A program made the translations under genes and the position numbers. This document shows, piece by piece, positions 1 to 12,820 of a stretch of 64,000 bases of DNA. The first letter of the stretch is position 1. Every line of letters begins with the position of its first letter. This stretch comes from Fennellomyces sp. T-0311 (lineage: Eukaryota; Mucoromycota; Mucoromycetes; Mucorales; Lichtheimiaceae). The stretch is from the NCBI GenBank assembly GCA_025266875.1, contig JALLLT010000050.1, positions 124,001-188,000 of the forward strand, in the 5' to 3' direction. The notes beneath the pieces were generated by a model. It searched no databases. It was not told the DNA's origin and was given only the letters and a program-made list of their open reading frames with translations.

Positions 1-3000
1 AAACTTGTACAGTTCTCTTGCTACCAACGCCAAACTCTTTTCAAATAAAAAATTATCTGTACGGCGGTTGAATACGAATGTACCATGCTTTACCATTCCA
101 TGATAAACGTTTATAGTATCGAAGCACTGTCAAAAAATGTAAAAGTTTGTTATTTTAGTTTTTACTAGCAACATCATCATCGTGATGAAACTGTTATTTG
201 GCGTATCGCAATCCCAACATACGCGTCCGTGCGGGGCCTGTTATGTTTCAAGTACGCCAACACAACCGGCTGAAACCTTCACTAGGTTATATTTTTGGTA
301 GTTCCTATGTGGAGTGAGAAGGCTATCGATATTCTCGTCCGTGCCAATCATTTGTTTATTATTTGCGCCACATTTATTCTGGATCAACTGTTTTGACAGG
401 AAAACTTATAAGAGACGCAAAAAAGTTACTTTTCTCTCTTTTTTTCTTACAACTTTTTTAAACTTTCTCTACCATGGCTTGCTTATCATTTTCCCCATCT
501 CTTGCTGTCCCTGTCAACGAGATTAAAGATATAGATTTGCGTGGTGGTCAATGGTAACCTCATTTCTCTCAGACTGCTATAGGGAAAGTTCCAGCTAACG
601 TATTCGTGTCTATAGTAGTTGGTGTGGAAAGTACGGTCACAAACGCCCAGCATGCCCATTACTCAGATAAAGGAAGATCGACTCGACAGTTTGCTTTTCA
701 GCGCAACAACACAAACATACACCATTCATGCATTCCACACGCACGTACACTCGCACTCAAACCATACACGCACAGCAACAAAGTAAAAGGATAGCCCCTT
801 AATCCCAAAAAAGTTTTTTTTCCGTACACTCCTTCCATACCAATTTTGTAATAATAAAAAGTTTATATTTACAATCCATAAAATAACAGACTCGGGTACG
901 GAGGACAGACTTTTTAGGGTGCAATGGGCTAATTTAGTCATCCATATATGTCTTTTATAGTATTCATCATATTGGTGGGATATGAGAAGCCGACATCATT
1001 GTTTGTTTACTTCCACGGTGCACTTATACTATTCAGCTACGCAGAGTGAGCCCGTGCTTTTCCAGCTTCCTCACTCTATCACTTTTACTTCTCTGAACCT
1101 GCTCTCTTGTGACATATTCAGATAGCTGGGCTCGGACCAAAATAAATAGAAACCGTGATACGACAGAAAAATTATTTATACAAGGTACTATGCAGTGATT
1201 TAATTCCATAGGTTTCCGTAAATTAGGTCGGATACTCTGCCGATATGCTGTCCGAGTGGTCGAGCGAAACCTAGAAATTGTAAACAGTTTTTGGGAGGGG
1301 AAACAAACTCACTTCTCCTGGGAATGTGCTTGTGATTCGTGAACATAATGCCATCCGTTTTGTGATTCAGTGTGCTTTTTCCGGCATATGCTTTACTCTT
1401 TAGGTTCACTCTGAACTATGTCAATACAAGTATTAAAACGATAACAGCGCTCGTCTACATAATTACCACTTGAAAACCCGGTTGTGGTCCGGACCATGGA
1501 ACATAGCTTGCTATTCGGTTCGTATCTCCGATTTTCAAAATAATTATATGAATATAATACAGTCTTCTCAAAGCTGTTTGCTCATACATAGCATCCATGG
1601 ATTGCTCTTTAATATGTATAAGAAGATTGCTTTACCAGTTCACCGGCGCTGTTAATGCTCGATATATTGCATTACAACCTTGGTATTCGTAAGGAAGGCT
1701 GCTCGGCTACTTGGAAGTAAACTTACAGTTGAATGTTTCATTGGTCAGTTAGCGTCTTGATTTAATGGCGACGATTAGTACTATTCCAATAGCCACATGG
1801 CTCTACTAATTTATGTACACTCTATAGTCACCGTAGTTGTCGTCAAAGCCTTGTTTCGATGGCAGCAGGAAATACAGAAGGTTTCTCTCCAAAGATTCAT
1901 ATGGAAGCCATAATGAGAACCCATTGCTTTAATCAAAAATATAGAATATGACTCCAGAATGAAGAATGATCCATGGATGCTCTCACAATTCAATTTCAGA
2001 TGAGAATGAATTTTCCTTTGAGTAGAACCCGTTAGACATGGCGACCTTACTCTCAGGTAATTGGATCAAGGTTGATACAAGTGTATCCCGAGTTAACGGA
2101 AAGATATTCTATTCATTCTTGATTTTAAATTTATACAAGCCAAGATATAAGAGGGACTCTGAGACTTTCTTAGGAAACAACTATTCTGCTGTCGATTGAT
2201 GGGCTCTGTTGGCGTTTGTTGTTGGCTGTTATTTACAGAAAAATGTTGCTGAAGAGAGAACAAACTGGTTATGAAGATTGCCGTAAAAAGATGAGATAAA
2301 CATAATCAACACTACCTTGTAAAAGCTTTTTAATATTTACACATACACTGCGTTCATCTTTTGTCATTAAATAGCACTTTTGTTGAGGTTAGATGTCAGC
2401 ATGTGGTGAATCTCTTTTTCTTTACAAGTCCGTCTTGCTGGTCTTCCGATTTGTGTACATATTTACAATCCGTCTTGTATCCATCTACTATTATTTATGC
2501 CAGACTAAATACGTACCAATTTGTACATAAGCACACATGAAATATAGCGAACCGAAACCAATAACCAGTTCGACTATCTTCTTTTTAGTAAGTGTAGAAT
2601 TCGAACCCGATTGTCCACTTTTATATCTTGACTTTCGTTCAATCGACCATTCGGCTGGCAGTAGTAGAATTATACGCGCATTCCATTTAAAGTTCACCGC
2701 GAATACTTTTAGACTGAATTGTTACGGACAAAGCCCTCGAAGGAGATATTGGTTTCACGAAACGAGGAGTGATCACTCACAAGACTAATTCGCAAACATC
2801 TACATTGCTAACGATAGGCTAAGCATATCCAAATAGCCGAGTTTTAAACAGAAATATTGGCATGAATAGGTGCTGTTTATGATTTGCATTCATATGTGCT
2901 TGTTGTGTTCATTTCTGCCGTGTAATCTAAAGTCAGTGTAAAAAGTAGCACTTTTGTTAATGCCAAATCTTCCCTGTGTAGCTTGAAAGCATTCTCAGGA

Positions 3001-3416
3001 TAGTAACTCATCCATCATGCATGGTCTTCAATGAATGAAGACCTCGCTATCAATTAAGCAGCACCAGTCTACAATGCTGAGGAATATAGCGTGTCAACGT
3101 GAAACTAAAGTTAAACACAACAATAGGGTCATGTTTCACCCAGTATATGTACACAAAAAGACAAGAACGTTTGTTTACAATATCAAACGTCAGTAAAGCG
3201 TCATCTTATACAAAGGACTCCTTCTCTTCTTACACCGATGCGAGCACCGAAATGCAACATCTTTGAGTGACGTTTGACTGAAATATGTGACAGTGACGTT
3301 AGATGGTTTAATTGAGACTAAACCTAGTCTAGTTTAGTTTCTCTGTATCCGAGGTCGTAGTTCTAGACAACGAATGCATTTCGACGCTTCTTTTAATTCT
3401 TTCCGTTTCTCAAACC
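1..3416. other. Intergenic region without a supported gene
   Basis: AT-rich sequence. All open frames are short (under about 85 codons), often lack an ATG, show no recognisable domain and are not linked by credible splice sites. A short imperfect palindrome (ACTAAAC...GTTTAGT, near 3317-3340) lies about 80 bases upstream of the small ORF at 3417. I see no RNA gene or clear repeat here. Confidence 0.6.
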
Positions 3417-3710
3417 ATGACCAACAGTATGAGCAACAACACAATAACGCCTTCCTCCGGAAATACTCGGCGATCTGTTGCCGATTCCAAGGTGATACCT
3501 ATGCCACGCACCACTGGCGATCGAATGGCTGCACTTACAGATTTGGGTGCGACGTTCCAAGAGGGCCAGCATAAGGTTTCAAAAGTGGCAACGCCCACGG
3601 ATCCAGAAATGGTACCAAGCTTTGTTGATACACATCAAGTTGAGGCTCTAGCTCGCCAAAACAACAACGATTCGCTCCAAGATGCCGCCATGGCAACAAA
3701 AGCAGATTAA
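3417..3710 (+). CDS. Small hypothetical protein (97 aa)
   Basis: Single-exon ORF with a good start context (ACCATGACC) and a TAA stop. The 97-residue product is hydrophilic, rich in Asn, Thr, Ala and Asp, with no signal peptide, membrane segment or known motif. Its C-terminal half (VSKVATPTDPEMVPSF and on) has ordinary protein-like composition, not low complexity, which is why I keep it. It faces the 3' end of the phosphofructokinase-2 gene 178 bases away, a spacing seen between other convergent pairs in this window. It could be a chance ORF; no function is proposed. Confidence 0.45.
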   Translation: MTNSMSNNTITPSSGNTRRSVADSKVIPMPRTTGDRMAALTDLGATFQEGQHKVSKVATPTDPEMVPSFVDTHQVEALARQNNNDSLQDAAMATKAD

Positions 3711-3888
3711 ACAAAACACGCATGCTTTCTTTATTTTGTTCAGCTTTCTTTGATATCAAGTCTAGCCTCTTTGCACCCGTATGCTGAAGGAGTGATAACT
3801 ATCAACTTGCCGCGAGGAATCGTGATTTTTGGAATGTCCTGTTGTACATAGATAATGCATATTTAAATAAAGCACGGTATAAATCAAG

Positions 3889-5490
3889 CTATTGCTCCCT
3901 TACGCTTTCTGGACGATCAAACAAATAGGCGTATAAACATCGTAGCACAGTTTCATGGGCAACGATCAAAACGTCGTTTTTCTCGCGCTCCAGTTCCATA
4001 ATAATCGCTTCTAGACGCACGGCCAGATCGTGGTACGACTAAAGATAGAACACTTAAAACAATCGGAATGTTTGTATACTTGTTTGGATAGGGTTACCTC
4101 GGCACGAGGATATCGATGGTGGTAAGGGTCGGCTTTTGCGCGCTCGATCTCATCAGGGTACTGTTTGCTGATTTCCTCAATTGTCATTCCATCCACAACA
4201 CCCGGGTTTAGCTGATTGATCATCGAATAGTGACGCACGGCAATATTAGGCTCATTAACAAACAAACTGGCTGTTTGTCGGCCTTTTTTCTGTGTAGGCG
4301 CCCAGACACTCAACGACCGTTCTTCATCGGCGCTGATGCCGGTGGTACCATCCTTTTTCGCGCGATACTCGACCACAAACTCTTTCAGCACCTTGGCGTA
4401 TTCCCATCCTTCGGGCGAAAGTTCTGCATCCGTCCGGTATGAGCCATCGTTCACCGAGCTTCCTGTCTACAGGAACATCAGTATCACCTAGCCACTTCTA
4501 CCTTATCTCTTACCCGTGCAAAGAAAACAGTACGTCGACGATTGTGTAAATTCATGAGATAGTACACCATACGCGACTACAGATAACCCTTTAGCCTTTC
4601 AGCCGGTGCATCGTAGCAACGGAACGTTACCTGGAGATAGCCCTGAACATGGTTGACGATCAAACGTTCGCCGACATTCATAAGTTTCACAAACGGCAGT
4701 GAAGGATCCCTGATTGTTTCGTAATCGAGTTCATGCTGCTTGATGCGCTCCTGAGAAACCAGAAAAAAGCTAAGTGACGGCATTCAGATCGACAGTTCCA
4801 GACATACCGTATAGTCCTTGACAGCTGCCTCTGGATCCCAACCATAGTACTATTGAATTGTCGTTGTCAGGGACAAGTTTCACAGCGCTTTCTAGGTCAC
4901 CTACATCGGGCGATGACACTTTGACGCTTTTGATATTGGCAAGCACAATTTCAGGCTTGTCGCAAATGGATTCGATAAAGAGTGGGTGGATATCGGCTTG
5001 AAGCAACCGTGTATAAATATCTTGGCGCCGTTTCGCTGACACGTTATTGCCATCGAAAATACCGACTTGACCGCCACCATCTTGGAGCCACTTCATCATA
5101 TCATCCAAACAGTCATCCGCAATCTTTAAACGTTCAGCTTGCGCATCCAAGTTATCTGAAATCTGATTTAGCACCCTCGAGGCCCTCACATCTGCTGTAA
5201 CAAGCATCGCGCATACCTGGATCAAAGTAATCTTCGGGAATGGTCTGGAGTCGTTCGCGTCGATAGTTGCCTACACTGAACACTTTGGTGGAAACGCCTA
5301 ACCATCGCAAGTACCGACACAACGATCGCGATACGTGCGTTTTACCTCGTGCTGGAAGACTAAGGATATAACGAGTTTCTAAATGGGTTCTTTCTTTCCG
5401 TATGCGCTTCACTGTTTACCCCACCAACACAATGGCGATGGCTCCTGCATGGAAGAGACGACCACTTGCTGTCTTGTATAATGCAGCCAT
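3889..5490 (-). CDS. 6-phosphofructo-2-kinase, bisphosphatase half probably inactive
   Basis: Makes fructose 2,6-bisphosphate, the cytosolic activator of glycolysis. Eight exons read on the minus strand (5490-5420, 5359-5217, 5155-4905, 4849-4808, 4750-4631, 4576-4514, 4466-4098, 4038-3889) give 402 aa in one frame. The N-terminal kinase domain has the Walker A loop GLPARGKT (from about residue 24), then KVFSVGNYRR and GIFDGNNVSAKRR. The second half follows the phosphoglycerate-mutase-like bisphosphatase fold (NVGERLIVNHVQGYL, SMINQLNPGVVDGMTIEEI, ADPYHHRYPRAE, VAHETVLRCLYAYL). The phosphohistidine motif, normally RHGES, reads RTGSS here, so the catalytic His is Thr, and the GRIGGD segment after it is missing. 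The second His (AHE) remains. Known family: yeast Pfk26 also lost this His and is kinase-only; the same is inferred here. The N-terminus is short, with no long regulatory extension. Confidence 0.92.
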
Positions 5491-6241
5491 GGCGCGAGGA
5501 AGAGAGAGGAAAATCAAATAGCCGCAAAGTAAGGAGAGACCAGTGTTTGTTTGCTGTATGGATCTCAAAATACATGCGTCACCTTGCACCTTTCCATCCT
5601 CCTGCACCATGATCCATTAATATCCGCAAGATTGTATATATATAATCATACAGTATGTCCATAAGACCTTAAGATCACTTCCCTTTCATCGCTGCATGTC
5701 CCTCTACATATGGCTTGTGCGTGGCTATGGATCATGGACTGATAGGGAATAGTACCAACATTCAATGGCTTCGCACGCTTGCTTGGCCATGCTATAGCTG
5801 ATTGCAACAGCAGCACAAAAAGACTCTTTTTCTTTTCAGCCCGGACATTCCGCGCGTATTTCCGGCATAAACTACTGAAGGCTCTTTCCGGAAGTCATAG
5901 ACCATTCCATCCACCTTTATGTATCTTTCTATGCTCATTGTTAATAAATTTGGTATCAGTGCAGCGTTTTGCTTAAGCGCTGTAATATAGGTATGTTATT
6001 CAGTCAGCATTGAAGCTGAATCGTACGGTGAGTGACTCCCTCCCCCGACAACATGAGCGCTTGGTCTAAGAATTAATTATGCGCTTAACGGTCCAAATGA
6101 CAAATGACAACACGCAACGTCTGAGAGGAGGAGGGTATATTAATTGCCACTTTGTATTAGTTGATTTGTAAAGGTAAACTGATGGGACATTATCAGTGTA
6201 ATATAGGGAAGTGTATGATGGTGATTATGTAAATGTACGAA
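5491..6241. other. Intergenic, nothing recognised
   Basis: Upstream region of the phosphofructokinase-2 gene and 3' flank of the DASS transporter gene, both on the minus strand. It contains short TATA-like runs (near 5635-5645) but no supported gene or repeat. Confidence 0.5.
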
Positions 6242-8368
6242 CTAGTGCCAGCCCAGGAGCTTCCACCATCCCATGCCAAGACTCAAATAAATGACAATAT
6301 AAAACAATGCGAGTTGTAAACCAATCGTAAACCACTTTCCACGGGAAACGTAGCCAGGTGCATAATACATGGCCGCCATACCGGTCGAGAAATTGGTCTG
6401 TCATGGAAGAAAAGAGTCAATACACCAAGATGCAATGTACAGCTGTTTTTTTTTCTTCGATACTTTACCATGCATCCGCCCAATGCACCAAAATACGCCA
6501 ACAGGGCAGTCAGAACCATAGGATTGGCGCCCAGCGCACTACCTGCATCCAAGAAAGTCCCCACAAATGCAACCGTATGGGCACTCAATGACGAAAACAT
6601 AAATGTCGTCAAAAAGTAAGCGACAGCCAACGCAGGTACCGGTGGTAATCCAAGATCGTCAATCGCATTGGAAATTTTATGACCAAGAAACGCCGAAGCA
6701 CCGGCCTCAGAGAGTTGCTGCGCAATTGTCACGAACCCACCCAACCAAAACAAAGTATCCCACTATTTGCACTTATCAGTACCTTTCAAAAAAAAAGATA
6801 TAGATGATACACTTACGGCGCTTGTATTTCCTGCAACATCCTTCCATGTAATCGTTCCCATCTGCAGGAGCGCCACAATTCCGATCAGGGCGACCAACGT
6901 CGCGTCTAAATTGGTGTAGCTAGCCGAAACCCACAGACTAAGGCACATGAGCAATACGAAGCACAATTGCTAAGATCACATGAATAGTTAGTATATGGAT
7001 TATGCACAAGAAAAATGTTAATTACCCATTCCCGGCGAGACATGGGACCCATTCGCTCCAATTCCGTCTGTGCATGCTTGACAATACTGTAACTCGATGA
7101 CTTGGCTTCCCCTGTTTCGGTCTTGAGACCACATGCCCATCTTAAAATTAAGGGTAGACACACTGCACAAACAAGAGCAGGAGCCAAACCACCGATGAAC
7201 CAATTCAGAAAGCCAAAGTGAATATGGGGGAACAGTGCTTTAGCCTTGCTAACTACGATCGGATTCGGAGCCATGCCTGTAACGAATATAAAATATGAGG
7301 GGTGCTGAAAAGCGGATGCAAGGGAGAGTTAAAGTAACCTGTAAGGTACATGGAAGCCGACAGCAAATTCGAGTGCGACCCTACTAACATTAAGAAAGCG
7401 CCCACTTGCGGATCAGTCGAAGGCGTTGAGCCTAATGTGGTAGCAATCGACGTGACAACTGGTAATACAATGCCACCGCCACGAGCCGTATTACTTGGCA
7501 CTACGGGTGCTAGGAGTAATTCTAATGAAAAAAGGGTTATTCTGAAATTCTCCACAGAAACTTTTTTTTCCTTGGCTCTCCCCCACTCCTGATTTTTTTA
7601 TGTCATACCTGACAGCACAATCGCATAGGCCAAGCCTAGGATACGTTTACCAAAAACTTTGATCATCAACAAGGAGAGACGTCGACCCAATTGGGTGACT
7701 TCGACCGCCTTTCCCAGATGAAAGGCAGCGAAAATCAACCACACTACCGAGCTGGAAAATCCTTCAAGCGAATGTTTAAAAGACTCCTTGGCTGCCTTGC
7801 ATTCAAATATATCTCCTGTGAGAGGATTGGCTTCACCGCAAAGACGACATTCAGTAGATTTTCCTGTCGCATGATCCACACACTCAAACGATTGCGTCAG
7901 CGCAAGAATGGTTAAACCTGTCAGGACCAACATCGAGATTTCCACTTTGGTAGTAATCAATGCAAATATACAGCTATTGTAGAAACATTTATCTTAGCTG
8001 TCATGGTTGAAAGCATGTGTTTTTCCCTATCTATTTCACATACCTTGAGAATACTGCAAGCAAGTGAATGGCCGTGGTACTGAGCTCATCCGTGGGAGTC
8101 ACCCCGAACCATATCAAAATACCCAGGAGCAATGAAGGCAACAGCGAGAAAAACTGGGTTTTGGCAAGCTTTTTGTAGCACTTCACTAAACAATTTAAAT
8201 TGCTGCTGTTGGAGGACAAATCTCGAATAATTTCTTGAAGCGCTTACAGTTGCGGCGTCCCTTGTATCCTTCGTCAGTTGAAGTAGTAAGCAACGCAGTA
8301 CGTTCATCGGGATCGTCCGTTGCCGCTGTTGGAGCCGATATATCAATTGTTTGATGTGAGGGTGACAT
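6242..8368 (-). CDS. DASS-family (SLC13/DiT-like) dicarboxylate or anion transporter
   Basis: Polytopic membrane transporter of the divalent anion:Na+ symporter family. Eight exons on the minus strand (8368-8248, 8185-8044, 7973-7609, 7521-7339, 7276-7026, 6969-6817, 6762-6469, 6397-6242) sum to 554 aa, a usual family length. The start follows an ATG with a hydrophilic N-terminus (about 45 residues) before the first hydrophobic segment. Family signatures visible: VVPSNTARGGGIVLPV (family motif PSNTARxGG), LVGSHSNLLSASMYLTG, a second half with LFWLGGFVTIAQQL and LSAHTVAFVGTF, and the final ALLAYFGALGGCM with a C-terminal membrane helix ending WWKLLGWH. This pattern is closest in feel to chloroplast 2-oxoglutarate/malate translocators and bacterial CitT/SodiT proteins; substrate and membrane location are not readable. 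Not obviously co-regulated with neighbours. Confidence 0.88.
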
Positions 8369-10376
8369 GACGTAAGAATAGTTGAATAAGAAGAAGAAAG
8401 AGGATCAGGAAAATGCGCTCTTTTTATGCAATGCATTGAGCAATTTTTTAAGGAAACGTCCAAAAATATACAAAATACGGAACCGATCTGCACAGGCGGA
8501 TTTTCAGCCGAGGAAGATGAATTTGCTCACTCTGAGCAATTATGTCCTATTGGTGGTCTGCAAGTGGATCATGTTATCTATACTCAGGTCATCCATTCAT
8601 TAAAATGAATTTAACCCAACACTTTTTCCCACTATTTTATAATATACGTTACATTCTACGTAGTATATGTACGGAAAGTTCATGGGTCGCTGGTCTGATC
8701 CTATGTGTGACCCACATCTGGTATGTAATTTAAAAATGTACCTCGGCATAAAAAAAGTCGAGAGATGGTCATGGCATCGGGTAAAGAAATAACCTTCCAC
8801 TTATTCACTTTCATTATGATAGGACTTCGCGGAACGAACTATACTTGGTTAAACCTATGTGCAAGAACTGGTAGGAATGTTAAACTATCAATGGACTAGA
8901 ATCACAAGGTGATGGCACATAAGGGGGGAGTGGGGGATAAACAACAGTAATAGAAGAATCAAGTGCATCTCGAAATATGATATATGTTAATCAAAGGGGT
9001 TACCCCAGTTTATCACTTGACAAACTCTCTCGTTGCTTTTACCGGTGAACAATGAATATATGTTCAGTATATGTCTGGTAGTAACTCATTCCTTGCAGAA
9101 ACAGTTGAACATTGACTTCCCTTCATTGCTGTGAAGAAGGCCGCGGGTCCAACGACAATGTGTTTATAGCACTCCATGTAGCTGCTGTTATTTGATGATA
9201 CTCGTAGAAAAGAAGCATACCATCCATGCGACAACATGTCAATAGTCCTTATATACGTAGTAATCAAAACAACTATATCAAGGATAAAGCCGATTTATCC
9301 AGCAAAAAATGCATCCTTTAAGTAGTGTTAGACCTATGTAACGAGTCTGTCTTCGGTATTTCCTCTGACGAGTTATATTGTGCACAGTACGTATTATAGC
9401 TGCAAGCCCGTAAATTGGTTAATAGACATATATGACTAGTGACCTTCAGCATTCCCAATCATATCCATTCTAATGGAATCTAGTGGTCAGTTCCTAAAAG
9501 TAAACATCGTTACTGCCTATTCGGTAAAGTGGGAAGCCATCTACGTATGCTTGAGCAACATAATTACAATAAGCATTTTCGTTTCACCAATAAATGACAT
9601 TGGCATTTGGACTAAAAGCGATCATTTAATTAGAGAATGCTGCAGTAGGTTTCTGTTCCGAGCACTTTTACAACATTTTCGTATGTATGGCTACGTGCAT
9701 CGTCATACATATGATACGGATAAGTATCCCTACCGTCGAAGCCGCTACTGCATCAGTTACATGGAATAAATAAGTGCGGTTATGAGTAAACTTTACAGAA
9801 CACTTAGCACGCCAAACGAAACCATCAGAGAAACTATTAAAATAAAGTACTGCAAAGACATGGAAGATGAAAAATGCTGAGATAAAATATTCACATATGT
9901 AGTTGAAAACATAGTAGAGGTAGATAGGAAATGGAGGGTCATGAGATATACACAATCGACAAGAAATAGGCGTAGAAGTAATAAAGAAACGTCTCGGATG
10001 TTTAGAAAATTTAGGTAGAAGTTATATTTTTTCTGCCATGATGAAGTGTGGGGGCGTGGTTGTCCGGCTATCTGTCATTTTCTATTGACATCTGGAAGGA
10101 TAGGAGTAGTGAATCAAGGTGGCAAAGAGAGCTTTGATCTGGGACTTTCGAGCTGCACTTTCAAAGTTGCACCCCGGATCATTTGGTATTGACAAGTACT
10201 TGTAAGTTCATTGCGGGTGTCGATTGTTCCTTCGATAAGCGACTAAAAGATTGATATGTAAGAATAAATGGCATCTGCGCAACCATCACTCCTAGTTGGC
10301 ACTGTGGTATTTCGTCGCATTTTCCAGTCCTCCTCATTCTACGCAACATGATCAAAATAAAAAAAAAAGATATACT
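8369..10376. other. Gene-poor stretch
   Basis: AT-rich, with only short unlinked open frames (longest under 100 codons, for example near 9473-9955 on either strand) that show no domain and biased composition. I see no RNA gene, LTR or tandem repeat. Confidence 0.55.
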
Positions 10377-11382
10377 TCAACTGCGGTGGAGCTTTCTCCA
10401 CTCACTGTTTGAAACAAACTTAAAGGTGATCAAAGGTTGCATTTGACCGTCAAACAGCATGATCTGCTGCTTATGTGTTCGCGTGGTTGTTCGCTCAACC
10501 GTAGTATAATCCAATTCGTATATTGCGACAAAAAGATGCTCACCCCCCTTTGGAAATGGTGTTAATGCCATATTAGAGACTAATACCCCACATAAGGGAG
10601 TCCAAAACCAGTCTCAATGATTCCACAGCTGAAATAGCGAGATACTACCCACTAGTTTGATGAAATACCTGTATGGCTTCCCTCGATTGGTATAGCAATA
10701 ACATCTCCCAACCTAGCGTAATCGCGTTGTCGTACCAAGATATAGATAAGTCATTGCAAGCTTGGAGGTCTACGTAATTTGCGCTCTCTTCGGATGATAA
10801 TGGATCTATCGCAAGCAGATATAGACATTTGGATCCTGCTCTCCATACTCTTGATCTTGAACTTTCTACTCTAATGATACCACCACCTTTGCGTTCTAGT
10901 GACTCAGGATCCGTGACATCCTTATTGCTGCTAACAGACCCTCCCAGGACATCAGTTTCAACATTGGTGGAGCGCAATCCTTCGGGAGATTCCCTCCTGC
11001 TCTTGAAGACGATATAGAGATCCCTATTGCAATTCCCTTGCTTCACATTCTGACGAATCACTCGTCTACCTGTGGTGAACCACTACATGTATACACATAA
11101 TGGAGATCGGTCAAACATCCATTCTAGCACATTCCATCAGATGAACACTCTGGAAGAGTACTGATGACTAAGATATAAACGGTATTACCTTACACCGGTT
11201 TCAAGGAAGCTGAATGATGTTCTACAGGACATGCACCTATCACAGAGTACGGAGTCGATATCTGCCGTCGTCGGTAAAAAATAAGACGACCGCGCAACCC
11301 GATACGTCCTCAACCAAGTATCATTTATCCTGGAACGGATATTAGAATCTCCAGTAAAAGATATAAAAGAGAGAGAGTTCAT
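10377..11382 (-). CDS. Possible hypothetical gene with two introns (weak)
   Basis: Three open segments line up on the minus strand and can be joined by plausible splice sites. An ATG exon begins at 11382 and ends near 11190. A 138-codon segment (about 11070-10645) begins without its own ATG, so it needs an upstream exon. A last segment (10571-10377) begins near NMALTPFPKGG and ends in a TAG stop. The best join between the last two uses a GTGGGT donor near 10650 and a TATTAG acceptor near 10580. Combined product about 260 aa, with no signal peptide, membrane helix or motif that I recognise. The first intron has a weak donor (GTGTAA). It may instead be a decayed gene or chance ORFs; no function is proposed. 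Confidence 0.28.
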
Positions 11383-12820
11383 CCATAATAAAGCATATAC
11401 AATTATTCAGATTCTCAACGAATTCTATTCTTGTTACCAATTCTATCTCTTATAACTCTCTCATCACACTACCCTCTCCCTTAACTCCCAAGAGAAGTTA
11501 ATCAGGATGAAGATAGTGTACCCCTACCAGTTGGTGATACCTGTATCGATCTTTTATTTTCATCTTATTTTATTCTCTAAAATATTGTAAGAATCTAAAA
11601 GGGTTTGCCTGAAGCCTTTTCATATCCTAAATGTTTTGCTAGGAAGTGGGAAAAAGAGGAAGACCAGAAATACGTCAACTTGTTTCAGCAATAATACTTA
11701 TATATGTATTGGCAGTTGGGTGGCTGCTTTACATTATATCAATGTCTCCTTGAAGAGTATATGAAACAAGAGATTTTGTTGACAGTCTACCAGCTACATA
11801 TAAACTTGAGAGTTATGCTTGTAAGTAGTTCCTATATAATAACCTGGATTCAAGACAGCAAAGTTTGATTGCAACTTCTTCGTTCTACATACAAGATAGT
11901 ATTATTTTCTACATACATACGTCCACTAATTTCTACGCTGCCTCCAATGGCGGCATTATACTGCCAAAATCATGGATCTTCACATATGAATCCTTTGATC
12001 GTCTTCTTATCCTGACGTCTAAATGAAGCTATTTACTTTGCATTGTTAATTGGCTTGATTGCCATCAGCTTTATCATTAAAATCTAAGTATGGGAACATC
12101 AGTTAAATATCTCCCTTGCTATGGTTGCTGACTGTAAAGTCAATGAGGAATATATAGATGTATGACTACTCGATATCATTTGCTTATGTTTAATTAATAC
12201 TAGCAGATTTCACTCCTACGTATGCTATACTAGCGAACAGCCTTTTGATGACGTATACATTCACAGACGGATCGCCCAGATCTGATGTACTTTTAGACTG
12301 ATGATTCTATTTTTGTTCATTGCGTACATATGCAAATTCCGCTGTCGAGATTTCTATTGTTCTTTACTTCACTGCTTTCGTTCCTACATAGCGGTCAATC
12401 ACCGCTCAATCGCAGCGCTCTCCATCCCCAAAATAACTCTCCTTTTCACCGACAAAGAAAAAAAAATACTATTTGTAACCCTATCTAAAGAATGTAGGAG
12501 AAAGATTTTTTGTCTTTATCCCCTACCGCTTGATCTTTTTTCCATGCAAGGATAGATGATGTCAGTAAGCGTATGTCGTGCACGATAATCATTAAGGCAA
12601 CACAACCTAACAATGTTACACAGCCAATATAATATCATCCATCTGGCGCGCTTTTGCAGCCAAAAAACGCTGCAGAAATCCCAATCAACCAACTCCGGTT
12701 CCTCTTTTCCTTCTTTCTTTCGCTTTGTTTTTATTTTAATACCAATCTGTGTGTGTTCTCTTTTGAAAAGCTCACAACACTTTCCCTTTCCATTCGTTCA
12801 TGTCATCCTAATTTTTTTAT
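11383..12820. other. Intergenic, upstream of the kelch-like gene
   Basis: AT-rich spacer. The last 300 bases are pyrimidine-rich with CT runs (for example near 12700-12800), as is common upstream of fungal genes. No ORF with recognisable features and no repeat was seen. Confidence 0.5.

Noticed and set aside
1240..1330. tRNA-like string GCTGTCCGAGTGGTCGAGCG
   Set aside because: Resembles the 5' half of a Ser/Leu tRNA but no T arm or acceptor partner follows.
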